Part shown: one piece after another, positions 45,001-57,400 of the stretch
Layout: each line of letters starts with the position of its first letter
Numbering within the stretch: the stretch's first letter is position 1
Assembly (NCBI RefSeq): GCF_918797505.1
Contig: NC_092798.1
Span: 4,229,501-4,293,500, forward strand
Length of the DNA: 64,000 nucleotides
Direction of reading: 5' to 3'
Origin: Bemisia tabaci
Taxonomy: Eukaryota; Arthropoda; Insecta; Hemiptera; Aleyrodidae
The notes under the pieces: generated by a model
Databases searched by the model: none
Told to the model about the DNA's origin: nothing
The model's input: only the letters and a program-made list of their open reading frames with translations
Position numbers and translations under genes: made by a program

Positions 45001-45225
45001 TGCTGCCCGAGTGCCCGGCTACGGAAGAACGCCGTATGAGCAATCGAATGTTGCCAAGTTTCCTCCTGATAAAATATTTATTTTTCGCAAACGAAACGGG
45101 TGCATGCTGTTTTTCCATGACATTTTCAGACATTTAGTTGAGATATGCGAATCCCAAGAAGCACAAAAATATTTTAAGAATGTCTATAAAAATGTTTTCT
45201 CCTTTTCGATAATGCTGATTTTATG
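45001..45225. repeat. CTGCCGTGC MITE fragment
   Basis: Contains GGAAGAACGCCGTATGAGCA and GAATGTTGCCAAGTTTCCTC, the left inner part of the family. The right half is not recognisable. The 198-residue frame at 44630-45226 runs across two repeats and is not a gene. Confidence 0.55.
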
Positions 45226-45582
45226 AGTGTGTGTGTTTGTGTGTGGGGGGATTGTGGGAGGGGGGGGGGTGCGGTTATGTGAAAAATGTTGAGATATTAA
45301 TGATTTCAAGTAAAACTGGCCCTAATGCACATTCTGCGAAAAATTCGCTCCCAAATTCAATTTTTTTAGCATCAAAACATCAGTTTGAACTATATTTCCG
45401 CCATAAAGATCCATGGGCTTTCGAAACTTCCAACACGTATTTCTCGAAGTAGCAAAAACTGCACTTTATGCGCCCTGTCCTCCAAACCCCTCGAATGGTT
45501 TTTAACACCAATTGTGTGACACATTCCCTGATCTTCCCGGATACTCCTCATTCCATCAGGCATCTCGGGTTTTCCAGGTCCT

Positions 45583-45846
45583 GCGGGCCGATTATTGAAA
45601 TCGATAGACAAAGCTATAGACAAAGAAGATACCCATGGGGAGATTTTATTGGTGGAGGCGGGTGGTTGCAATGGATAAAAGAGGTAGGTAATAGACTAAT
45701 GGCAACCCACGAGAGACCCGATAGTTAGTCCATCATTTTCTCTCTTAGTCTATAGGCACCACCCATTTCAACCAATAGGATCGCTCCATACACCCTACGT
45801 CTTCTTTATCTATCGCTTTGTCTATCAATTTCAATAATCAGCCCGC
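45583..45846. repeat. MITE, GCGGGCCGATTATTG family (full)
   Basis: Ends GCGGGCCGATTATTGAAATC and GATTTCAATAATCGGCCCGC-type (right end TCAATAATCAGCCCGC). Internal ATAGACAAAGCTATAGACAA is mirrored by TATCGCTTTGTCTATCAA. Confidence 0.85.
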
Positions 45847-45899
45847 TGGACAGCATGGACTAGAGAGACACGTATTCCCACGTCCCGCAGAGTTGCTAA

Positions 45900-46107
45900 A
45901 AGAAATTTCATCGAATGAAATTTCTTTTTTCCCCCATGAAATTTCTTATATTTCATAAAATTTCTTTTTTCCCCATGAAATTTCTTGAAATTTCCTCATG
46001 CAATTTCTTGAAATTTCCTCATGCAATTTCTTGAAATTTCCTCATGCAATTTCTTGAAATTTCCTTATGAAATTTCTTCTTATAATCTTTCACGAAATTT
46101 CTTAACT
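45900..46107. repeat. minisatellite, AAATTTC-rich
   Basis: Tandem units of 22-23 bp (TTTCTTGAAATTTCCTCATG core) with three nearly exact central copies. The first part has longer units with poly-T/C interruptions. Confidence 0.85.
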
Positions 46108-46502
46108 CTGCCCCGAGAGCAAACATATTTCAGAGGAAGTTCGGCACCGTGCAAATGTTGATACGGCATTCTGTCCTGCTCACGGCAGGAGCGTGCCCTC
46201 CCCCTCCTCCTCCCCTTTCCTGTGGCGCGGGCCGAGGGCTCCAGGGGAGTTTAAAACGTGCCGGGGTGATTTTCCGCGGGCAATAACTTGTGAAATGATC
46301 GCAGTTTCGGCTGCCGCGTCGTTGACTGTGTCACATGATTGGTACCGTCATTTGAATTTTATTGCTCGCTCGGTCGTTCACGTTCACCCGTCATTCGTTC
46401 GGCATTCTGTTTAGCCTCCCCATGCACTCCCAAAGTGTTGTACATACTTATGCACCTTTTTTCGCGGAGCTAGTTCCGCCGTCCGCGATGTGTGCCTTTT
46501 CC

Positions 46503-47110
46503 ATGCCAGTCCCGAGCGTTCAAACGTCCACTGCTTCCAGCTTAACCTGTTTCAGAACCTCCCCTTTCTATACTCAAGATTTAACATTTATTCAAATATC
46601 TTTAAAGATTCATTAAAAAATTATCAAATTGTATACCTAATTATTTTTTTCCTCTTCTTCATTACACGATTTATAATAAAGCGTCCTAATGATTTTTTTT
46701 AATTTTCAAAAAATTACAACTTTTCCATAGAAGTCTCTATGTTTTTGCCTGTTCCATGCTACTTTCAAGCGTTCAAACGACCACTGCTTCCAGCTCAACC
46801 TATTCCAGAACCTCCCCTTTCTATACTCAAGATTTGAAATTAATTCAAATATCTTTAAAAATTCATAAATTGATAAAAAAAAAAAAAAAAATTCATATTT
46901 CACTATGAATTTTTCCTCTTCTTCAATACACGATTTACAATAAAGCATCCTGATGATTTTTTTTAATTTTCAAAAGTTTTCAACATTTTCGTAGGTGTCT
47001 CTATGTTTCTGCCTATTCAATGCGAGTTTCAAGCGTTCAAACTTCCACTGCTTCCAGTTTAACCTGATCCACAACCTTTCCTCTTTATACTGAAGATTTG
47101 CGATTATTGA
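46503..47110. repeat. three tandem units of about 255-264 bp
   Basis: GCGTTCAAACG recurs at about 46516, 46769 and 47033, each followed by CCACTGCTTCCAG, then CTCAAGATTT, then ACGATTTA...AATAAAGC. The array lies about 0.8 kb upstream of the 47.9-kb gene. Confidence 0.85.
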
Positions 47111-47921
47111 AAATTAGCATTAAAAATGAAAAGACGAATTTAAAAAAAAAAAAAAAAATTGATCATATTTTTTATTTTTTCCTCCTCTTCATTTTAAGAC
47201 TTAGTACCTACTTATAATTATAATTTTGTTATGCAATTGAACTTTTCAAAAATGTTAAATATTTTCATAAGGGTCTTTAATTTGCTGAGGGTTTTAATTT
47301 TTTCAGATACTCTTTATTTTTGATGGTATATATATTTTATTTCTTAGGCATTTCGAATTTCTTTTTTTCTTTTGATATTTCTATCTGCACAAGGGAGAAA
47401 AAACCTCACCACACGGAGAAACATTTTCCGGGAGAGCAATTTCATTTTTATAAAGACGAGGGGGAGAATAATCAAAATAGAGTTTTCGAAAGAAAACGGA
47501 GGCTGGTATTCCATAGGGTTGTCGCGACTAGTTCGGTTCAGTTTATGCCAAAAAAGGCATTCAGTTGTATAATGTGGCAATTTTAAGCTTAAATATGGAA
47601 AATTAGAATTTAGAATACCTTCATTAAAACTTCGTATTTTGGCTATGAATTTGGATCAGTCATAATTCTCGATTGGTTGGAAGTTTATGTCCAGAAAACA
47701 TCTCTCCGAGAGATGGTAACGGAAACCTCATTTTCAATTTTCGGGCACTCGAGTCTCTTCCTTCAGGGATAGTAACATCTGTACCTATATTTTTTGAGTA
47801 TCTTTAATTTTTATGAAATGTTCAGTTACTTGGGACGATAGTAATTTTCTTCAAATTTATTTCTATGATATTTACCTATTAAATATTAAATTTTTTCCAA
47901 AATGATCCTAGTTCATTTTCT

Positions 47922-50900
47922 ATGAATTTCTCTAAAATGAATGAAACATGTCTCAGTAATGAAAAAATCTTATTGACGATTAAAATAAGGGCTACAAATC
48001 CGTCTTGGATACATGATCAGGCTTCTGACAATTTCGATGAATTTTCAGATTTCAACTACCGAGTGAAAGATGGGCGCGGTCGCTTGGCATTTGGTTCGTC
48101 AGGAATCAGGGATTGCGCCAACCCTTTCAATTATGGAACCTCAAGATTAGCTATTGACAAACGCAGTTTCAATGCCCCACAACTTGGACCCGGGAAATAC
48201 GATGTTAAATGTGAAGAATTGTTCCCGCAGGTAAAACATTAATAATTTTTAGGCCTTCAATAGCACTTCTGTCTAAATTTTTACTGGAATTAGACAATGA
48301 TAAATCAGATTCTTCGGTCTTTTCATGAGAAAATAAATTCTTGAACTCTTCAGGAAGGGGGCGTTCAGGCTAGGTCATTTAACATTGAAGTTTTTCACAA
48401 GTAACGGAGAGTCAGCCCTATGATTCAACCTCCAACTTGGAGGGCCAGAGTTTGAATTCAAAGTACGCTCTCCTAGATTGGTTGCCTTCACTATGACTAG
48501 GAGCTATGGCCTAAATACACCAATTTATTAGTATAATTAGTACAAAATGTGCATTTTTCATTGTAAAGAAAAATTTATTTCATGTTCCATCTTATACTTC
48601 CCCCTAATATTCTGCCTGGATATAAAATATTTTTAGTTTAAGAGCATATATAATAATGGAAAAATATTAATTACTGAAAAAGAATAAATATCGAATGAAG
48701 AGTTGGAAAGAAAGAAAAAAATCTGAAAGCCAAATCTGCCATGCTACGGGTGGTTTTTACGCCTAAAAGCCGATTACCATCCCCGAACCCTCTTTCAGGC
48801 AGAGTCACCAGCTGGGGTCCGCGGGATTGCTAGCCTATAATGATACAGTCCCATGTTTCTTTGCTGTGCAGAAAAAATTAGAAGAGGAAATGAGTGCCAT
48901 GATGAGAAATCATCTTCTAACCGAGCTTTTAATAGAGGTTTCTTTTAACGTCTAGTATTGCAGTTTGAGTGGCTATGGGGGTTTAGCACGAAGAGCACAG
49001 CGATTTGCAGGAGAGACTGAGGCAGGCAAAGAGAAGAAGCCAAAAGTTTCTGGCATTCCAAGTATCTACGAGTACAGTCCAGACATCTGCTGCCAATCTC
49101 CAAGGAGAACCAATGATTTTACCTGGCCTTTCAGAGCACAGTACAAACCGTTTGAATGGTCCAAACGGTCTTCCGTCCCAGAGTAAGATGCTTTTTCATA
49201 AAATTATAAATGAATAAAACCACATATCTCTTCTCCTGACAAAAAACTTTCAGTCACTTTACGATAAAGGGGTGCAGGACTTGTTGTGCCAATTTTTTGT
49301 GGTATTCTGATAAAAAGCTTGTGAATGTCTCTGAACTGCGGGCCGATTATTGAAAGTTTAAAGCAGCCCGATAAGACATCGAATTGCAATGTATTTCATG
49401 GTTAAGAAAGGACTGTGTCTTGTCTTGTCAGGCTGACATAATTTCGATAATCAGGCCGCTGACAATTTAAAAGAAACAGCCGAGGAAAGGGAAAGATTTT
49501 CTCAAAAATTGCTATATATTTTCAAACATGAAAAAGAATGTGAAATTATATTAGAAATATTTTCACAAAAAGGCTAAGAATTTCCTAAATTTCCTTGTTT
49601 TTCGAAATATGGTTTGACATCTTACGTTTGCTCCAATAAGCAAGTGAAAATGGACCGCGTTAAGCGGAAAGGAACCAAGCCATATCAGCTATAGCCAAAT
49701 TTAACTGGGCAATTTAATTTTAATCATGAAACCAGTTGTGTGGATTTTTGTGTAAATGTCACTGAATTTTTTGCATAATACGAGGCCAATTCCTTCAAAT
49801 TTTCAGAGAAATCCGCACAAACGTTCTATTGTAAAAAATTAAATTGCTCCATTAAAGTTGGAAATAGCTGAAGCGGCTTGGTTCCTTCCTGTTAAAAGCA
49901 GTACAAACATCGTTCCTCCCACCTGGCTACAGCATTACAGCCTACCGCAAATATTGTTTCAAACAGGTCCCACTTTGGCAGTGTCAAAACAGCGCTTCTT
50001 CGCAGTTTTGGGTTTTAAAAAATGCTGACATTTTCTAGTAGCTTAGTTCACACCATACTTTCAGGAGATGAATTTAAAAAATTAATGCCCCTGACCTATT
50101 AATCATTACCACTTCTTTCTGTTGTTTAGGGCTGGGTTATATTATGATGGGATCATTCGAAAACAGAGTTTACAATATTCTCATTGCTTCGGAGGCAAAA
50201 AGAGACTCAATCACCATGTGTTAGTCAAATGCCAGCCATACAATATAGATGAATGTGTAATATGTGGAGAGGCTCTCGACGCTCAAGATTACTGGATGGC
50301 TTCTGGGAATTTTTTATGTCTTACTTGTATGGCTGAACAGAGAGTTTCACACTCGCATTTCTCACAGCTTGAGTTGCAGAAATTTGAGGTTCATATTTTC
50401 TCTTGCTCACTACTGATCAATAATTACAGCACTAATTTGTAGAGTAAAGAAATCATCTCTCTCAAGCACGGAAGAAAGTTATTAAGAACAAAAATTATTT
50501 GCATCTTCAGCCTCAAAATTTCTTCACGGTGCAAAAATAAGAAAAGTACGTTTTAAGGAGAAAAATTTCAAAAACTAGCGCTTTCCTGGTTTTCCTCTCA
50601 ATTTTTGGTTGAAAAAGAAATTTTCTTACAAACCTCTCGCCACAAGTAAGCCAGGACTTGCAAGTTTGAGCATTTTCTACACTTGTACTGATGTTTTTTT
50701 TTCGATGAAAAGGAAGAAAAAATCCTTTCAACAAATGACCGAGGATCCCACAATTCCTGGCCTTCTAGATAATCTGTATTATCTAATGCTACTTTATTTC
50801 TTAATAACTTTGTAAATTTAATTCATAATGGTAGATACAAGGCATATAGTCAATGATATGTTTGAAGACCCGTACAAGACATATGATCAGTAAAATTTAA

Positions 50901-51964
50901 AAAAAAAACTCACTTGCACGTAAAATAACGTTTTTACTAATTTACGTGCTGGTGAGTTCTTTATAATTTTACTGAAGGCATACAGTTCCTGAATTAGTTA
51001 CATTTTTTAATAAAAATTTAAAAATGCAAAAAAAAAAAAAGAAGAAATTAAGGTTCTCTTGAAGGTGGGGACAGTAATCTAGACTTTTTCTCAAGGATGG
51101 AGAAAGCGCCAAGATTTTTTGTTTGCAAAATGCAATACCTTTTTTCTCCTTCCAAATTTGGATTAGGAATTACTGATTGATATCAAAATTCGTTGGTTTC
51201 AGAAAATCAGAAGTTGCTCTTTCATGCATTCACATGAGGGTACAACAGCGAAAATTCCTCTAAAATCAAACAAGGAGCTGTCAGAACTGATGTACCATGA
51301 ATGTTACTTCTCATCATACTTTGATGGTAAAAAAAAGTAAAATAAGAAAACTAGTTCAGTTATAGAACCGAGATTAGAATTAGCAGAAGCCTACTATCTT
51401 GGGTGTACACTAGCCTCTTGGATTTCGGAATGGTCCTCAAGTTTAGTTTCAAAGCTTCGTAGGAAAAGAACTAACGGAAATAAGAGGCAAATTACAAGCC
51501 CTTTTAAGCACTTGTGTCTAGAAACAGAACTGCCACCTCGAAATAGGTATTGGGGGCTAGTGCTATCTTTCACCTCTTTGATTAAGGGTACTTCAGAGAG
51601 TTGTGTTGCTTCAACTTTAGATGAAAAAACCAAGAGTTCATGAGTAAAAAGGGATTCCAAATGCATACGGCTACTATCACAATTTACATTTAGTTTACAA
51701 ATCCTAGGTGTTAAAACAACAGAGCCTATCTGTTTTTATTTATCAGCTTTCGTTTTGTTATTATTTTAGGACTCTTAGGTCAAAAATACTATGTAAAGTT
51801 ACTTCACGGTCGCTTTCAAACTTAATGTGAGAATCATTTCTTGATATTTTTCAGAGTCGAAAAGTGTGATTATGAAGCCAAGGACAACTGGATTGAAACG
51901 AAAATACGGTGGACGGATAAACTTCATAGGTCAACTAAAAATACAACCATTAAAAATTCCCTGA
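47922..51964 (+). CDS. unrecognised protein with LGPGKYDV motif and paired CxxC (five exons)
   Basis: The exons are 47922-48230, 48956-49182, 50130-50388, 51203-51326 and 51855-51964, with phases 0, 2, 0 and 1 matching at every joint. The product has 342 residues. Exon 1 has FGSSG, FNYGTSRLA and LGPGKYDV, like proteins with sperm-tail PG-rich repeats that bind microtubules in cilia and flagella. Exon 2 adds GYGGLARRAQRF. Exon 3 holds CVICGEAL and FLCLTCM, two CxxC pairs 20 residues apart, possibly a zinc ribbon. I cannot name the family; an axonemal role is inference. The ATG at 47922 is the first in frame after stops. The last exon has tandem acceptors (see 51853). It converges on the eIF3L gene. 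Confidence 0.72.
49338..49459. repeat. MITE, GCGGGCCGATTATTG family, in intron
   Basis: Ends GCGGGCCGATTATTGAAAGT and ATAATTTCGATAATCAGGCC. The interior CAGCCCGATAAGACATCGAA matches the copy nested in E2. It lies in intron 49183-50129 of the five-exon gene. Confidence 0.85.
49652..49903. repeat. MITE, TGGACCGCGTTTAGCAGAAA family, in intron
   Basis: The left end TGGACCGCGTTAAGCGGAAA is clear; the right end GGTTCCTTCCTGTTAAAAGC is diverged. Same intron as the preceding MITE. Confidence 0.8.
51853..51858 (+). other. tandem splice acceptor AGAG
   Basis: TTTTTCAGAG gives two adjacent acceptors. Using the first (exon from 51855) gives a 36-residue tail ending ...IQPLKIP with the stop at 51962. 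Using the second (exon from 51857) shifts the frame and gives a longer tail ending ...KSKYALREE with the stop at 51994. Both frames are open; the sequence alone does not decide. Confidence 0.55.
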
Positions 51965-52096
51965 GGAAATCAAAATATGCACTGCGAGAGGAATAAATGA
52001 AATCCTCATCTACGACATGTACATCAGGATGATAGCAAAATTAATCTTGGCATCCGCAGAAATGTCATAAAGATCCATTTATTACTGTTTCTACTA

Positions 52097-52102
52097 AATA
52101 AA
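52097..52102 (+). terminator. AATAAA polyadenylation signal of the five-exon gene
   Basis: It lies 100-135 bp after either candidate stop codon. Confidence 0.55.
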
Positions 52103-52139
52103 TTGTTAAGTTTGCCGGAAAATTGAATCAATTTTTTTC

Positions 52140-53384
52140 AGGGGGGGGGGGGGATTGTTGAGCGATAATCCACCTAAGGGTTCTGTATGGAAACTCACTG
52201 CGAAAGTTTCTATTTTTAAGAAGACTGCCACAATCAAGCTATTAATTACGAGGAGAATGTTCTGAAGAAAGTATTTTACCTTAAAAAACCAAAAACAGTC
52301 AATTTGGGGAGTACCTTTTGTCAAAATTTTAACCTCAGTGGACCAATTAACAGTAAGAAAATTACGTCAATGCACAACTTGGTTTCTCATCAAAATTTCA
52401 GTCAGTATATCTAAAAAACAAAGATCAGAAATATGACATTTATAGATTGCACTGGATTTTTGTCAATTCAAACTTTTTGCTCAAGAGAAAAAAAGGAAAA
52501 GAATGTCAACAAAGATCAACTGGTCATTGAAAACAAAGTTGAACTTTCCACAAAAAATTTGAGTTCAAATTTACAAAACTTTACTCCTCTTATGATACAT
52601 GAAATTTTTATGCTTGCCAAAGAAGAATAAATAATTCAATTGAAATTGAAATCAAATTTTTTGCTGAACATGTTTTCTTGTTTACATATGCGTATCTCTA
52701 TCTAGTGCAGCTTTCCATTGTTTCTTGGGACTTTTTCTGCAAACCAATTTATGTTCTTTTGTTAATTCTTTGTTTTTATCCATGATTAATTAATGATTTA
52801 CGAAAAAACTCTGAGAGACAATAAAAAGCTGCATGAGATACGAGCTCATCAAAAAACAACACGCAAAGAGGACTTTGCCAATCATTTTTGCATGACCAAT
52901 TCATTCACAGATTTTTGCAACATTTGTATGGTTAAGTCTTGAGTCATCAACAACCACACAGCTTAACCGACTTGTTTCAGGTCTTGCAAAGAGATATTTA
53001 TCAGAAAAAGGGTATGTGCCTGAAAAGTGTTACAGGAACATATGGGTCAGAGTAAATTGTTGAAAAAAACCATTTACACTGTGTTCAAACTGCCATAACT
53101 GGACCAGTTTTTGTCCAAATAACTTGATTATGGTCTCAACTGATTTCTTATGGCATCTTTTTTCAATTAAAACAAAGATCAACTCAAAAGGTTTATTCGA
53201 TTTTAACTGTCGCTTCAGTCTGCATCATAATGGGACACCCCAGGTATTTGAATTTTGACATTGGAGCGCTCAGTTTTTGACTAATTATGAGCTCTTTCAA
53301 AATTAAATTGGGACCATAAAAAACGCAAAAGTTCAAAAATTCATGAGCCCTGGCATACATCATTTTCACTGGTAATGTGTGCCA
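52140..53384. other. gene-free interval between convergent genes
   Basis: A poly-G run at about 52141-52153, then AT-rich sequence. The 65-codon frame at 52433-52630 has no splice or domain support. No repeat element is recognised. Confidence 0.45.
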
Positions 53385-54420
53385 TTGCTAGTGGACTTCT
53401 TAATTTTCCCAAGTCAAAATACTTAATTAGTTTTAATATTCGGCATGCGAAAAGAGACGGAAATTTGAAGACCCAAGAGCCATGTCAAACATTATTCACA
53501 AAAGAAACGAGAGTTCATGAATTTGTAGACTTTCACCATTTTAGCATGTCTCAATTTAAATTGTGAGAGCTCGAAATTGCTTCAAGGTGAAAATGTTCGA
53601 TCCCAAGATCGAAAATCAATGTGAAAAGAGTTAGGAATTAAATTTTACAAATATTTATTATAAAACTTAAAAAATGTCCTTCACAGTGCTAACTTCAGTT
53701 AGATATCCAATCTTCGAATGCAAAACTTGAGTAATGTTCGGCAATACTGACCCTGCAGTTTCAAAAACTCTACTCCAGTGTCAAACTGACCTTAACACTA
53801 ATCAAAGAAATTCAGATAGAACTTAAATTCAGTCCTTGCTGATCTTCAATGACCGCAATTTGTTGTTCTGTTCTTCGAACTTCAGGATTTTCTTGATGAA
53901 GAAGTCGCCGTACCGGTGGGCTACTTTGGTGTCCGCAATGTGAACCATCTCTCCATCTACATAGAAGTCCAACTGAAAAAAGAAATAAATATAAATTAGA
54001 GATTCGTTTTTCTGACAGATGGGTGCAATGGCCCGTGTAACCAACTTTCAAAAATAGTGAATTAGTTAAAAAAAAAAAGAATTGGCCACTTGCGATCATT
54101 CATTAGAAAAAAGGCCCTCATGCACAGAGGGAACTTTTTCAGAGAAAGAATTTGCATGAAGTTGGATTAACTCTTTTTACATTGATTCTCGATCTTGGGA
54201 TCGAATATTTTCACCTTGGGGCAGCTTAGAGCTCTCACAATTTAAATTGAAACATGCAAAAATGGTGGAAGTCTAAAAACAGATGAGCTCTTGTTTCCTT
54301 CAAGAATTATGTCTAGCATGGCTCTTGGGTCCTCGAATTCCCTACTTCTTTCTTACGGTTAATATTAAAATTAATTGAGTAATTTGATGTGGGAAGATCC
54401 AGAAATCCACTAGCAAAGAA
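53385..54420. repeat. inverted repeat around the last eIF3L exon
   Basis: The arms at about 53385-53635 and 54165-54420 are inverted copies of about 250 bp (for example TCGATCCCAAGATCGAAAAT against ATTCTCGATCTTGGGATCGA, and AATTTAAATTGTGAGAGCTC against its complement). The loop of about 530 bp holds the terminal coding exon and the polyadenylation signal. Confidence 0.8.
53654..53659 (-). terminator. AATAAA polyadenylation signal of eIF3L
   Basis: TTTATT on the plus strand, about 170 bp downstream of the stop codon of the minus-strand gene. Confidence 0.55.
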
Positions 54421-57400
54421 TAAAAATAATAAAGAACACAAGCGCTGCTGTCAGGTAAAGCAAATTTCACTAATTCAATCTCCGTAAACTGAACAACAAA
54501 ACTAAAAACTTTTATCCTTTGTTAAAGTATATCTTTATGTGAAAGATGATAAGGAAATAACTCGCAGGAAGAAAAGAGTTCAGCATCATTCAGCTATATG
54601 ACTAATTATTCTCCTTTTGATGTTTAAATAAATTGTTCAATGAAGTGATGAATAGTTTTTAATCTTTATCAGGAGGACTTGGACATTTTGACAACTGATT
54701 TGGTCTTACCTCCGATCCAGATTGGAAACTGCCGTCTAAACCAGAAGGACCTTTAACCCAAACGACATTCTTCATTTTATGCTTGAAGCAAAGTAGATGC
54801 GTTGTCAGAGCTTGCACCTCTTTGTCTAGCGACCAGTCATCTCCGAACTGATGTACTCCTTGAGACATGAACGTTGCTAATTTTGTAAGCGGGAGTGTGG
54901 TATACAGCTTCAAATAACTGTGCACAAACAGAAACTCACATTATCTTTCATATTCTGGAATAGGGGAAAAACACTTGGGCCAGTTTTTTTTAATGACTTC
55001 ATTGATATTAAGAGAGAACCCGCACAGAGCATGGGGTCAGCGGCTCTCGATGAAAGTCGATGAAACTTTAATAGATTGGTATAAAGTTCATAATTAAGGA
55101 AAAGCCAAAAAATTAGCTCATTTTTGCGAGTAGAAACCGAGATATACACAATTGAATCCGGACTATTTTCTATCATGCCGCAGCATGGCGGAAGAATTCC
55201 GAGTCCCCTCTCCTCTTGTTGTTCGGCGTTCTCGATAAGACCTCAGACCTAAGATAGGTAAGATAGGAGGAAAGAATGAAGAGGAAGAAATACGCTTAAA
55301 GCTGGTATAATCTAAGAACGATGCGCAAATAGTTCGCATAATTAAATAGGAAAAAATTATGCAAAAAAGGATAAATAAGGTGAAAAATACACATAAAAAT
55401 GCGAGGGACGTTCTGTAGGGGTTTAATGGCCCTGTTTACCAAGAGACAAAAAGCAGGAAAATAAAATGAGAAAAAAAAAGGATTAAAAAATGATGCTCCG
55501 TCAATGATTACACATGCGAGATCGTCGACCAAAATCTAACCTTAGCTTTTTTAATGCATTTGAACATGTTGTTTTTCGATTGACATTCATGCCCTCTTCA
55601 TAAATCAAAGGAAAAAACAAAGAGTATTTTCCTCCATGAATTTTTGCAATAAGAAAAAGTATGTTTCCTCTCAGAGAGCATACACTGACCAACATGTGAA
55701 GATTATCAGTGGATAAAATAATACTCTTTTTCTTGGGTTTCTCAGATTCTTGAAGATGGTACGTACATCTAATACAAACGAATCTACTCCTTGGAAAACT
55801 GCTACATATGTACATTTTCCAAGTTTAGAATTTTTTTTTTTTTTTTATTATTCATACTTTTCAAGGTTGGACACGATCATGAAAAAGGTGAAAGGACTCA
55901 ATTTAGGGTTATATTGATCCCAAAACATGTCTCAAAGTCACTTCCAGGGTTTCCATGATTCCTTTATTTTCCAATTCCCTCTTCTTCCTAATTACATAGG
56001 GTGTTCAAAAAGTTTTGCACATTTCCGGGTTTTGAGCAAACGAAAGAAGCTATTGATTTGCAGTTTAAGTGTGCTTAAAGTAGACGCAATTACCAATAAA
56101 ACAACACCAAGAACAGCTTTCTAGCTTAAAGTATAACAGAGATACAGGGTTTTGAAAATGTCATGTAGCGTGACCGCCTCAACGATATTTAGCTACAAAT
56201 ATGTTTGTCAAGAAAAAAAAAGTTAAATGAGAATCGAGTGTTTTTTTGAAAAAACTTAAAAAATCTTACGGAAATTGACAAACGTTAAGCTTCTTCATTG
56301 GATGACTCAACATTCGGCTGTTGTTCAAGGTGTTTTCCATCACTTTGAGCACAAAGCTTTAGCTGTTCTGCTCACTTCACAAGGATCGTCTTTTCGAAGT
56401 CTTCTTGAAGGAGGGTTTTTGAAGAATTTTTGAACACCTGTTTTCATCGCGGCTATGAAATGGCTCTTTCCTGAGTTAAAGAAATTTCTGAGAGGCACAC
56501 GGTTTGATTCCATAGCCGAGATTAAGACCGCAGTTCAAAAATTCTTCAAAACCCTCTGTCAAGAAGACTGTCAAAAAGACGATCCTTGTGAAGTGAGCAG
56601 AACAGCTAAAGCTTTGTGTTCAAAGTGATGGAAAACACTTCGAAAAACAGCCGAATGTTGAGTCATCCAATGAAGAAGCTTAAAGTTTGTCAATTTCCGT
56701 AAGATTTTGTAAGTTTTTTCAATAAAAACACTCAATTCTCATTTAACTTTTTTTTCTTGACAAACATATTTGTAGCTAAAAATCGTGGAGGTGGTCATGA
56801 TACATGTCATTTTTAAGACCAGTATCTCAGTTATACTTTAAGCTAGAAAGCTGTTCTTGGTGTTATTTTATTGGTAATTGCGTCTACTTTAAGCGCACAC
56901 AAATTGCAAATCGATAGCTGCTTTCGTTCGCTCAAAACCCGGAAATGTGCAAAACTTTTTGAACCCTATGTATTTTCTTCATTTCCCTATATTTGCTATT
57001 TCCAGACTCCAAATTTTTTGAATTTCCTAACTTTCTCTGACATTCAAAAAAAACTTTCACTTCAATTTTTCTCCTTTTAATTGCACTTGCTTCTGCTAAA
57101 TGCTAAGCACTCCTTACAAAATTCCCAGACTCCCTATGACTTCCCTAACTTTCCTTGACTTTGCCAGGTCGCCATAAATTTCCTGGCTTTCCAAGGTAGC
57201 CAGGAGCCCTGCACTTCTATTAATGCATCTGCCTTCAAAAGTATGATAAGGTGGTATTCATAAAATTCGTCTTGCTCTGGAGGGGAAAGGGTGGGTTTAA
57301 TCCTAAATTGCAAGTTCGATACAAGGGGGGCTGTTATGTAACATTACAGTAGGCGCATAGCACAGATTTTTTTGCAAGTCTCCTTTGAAAATTAGTACTG

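Noticed and set aside
44630..45226. 198-codon plus-strand open frame
   Set aside because: It crosses the end of the GCACAGTGG MITE and a CTGCCGTGC MITE fragment and shows no domain.
48715..48850. Possible tRNA-like sequence
   Set aside because: No cloverleaf, A box or B box could be arranged.
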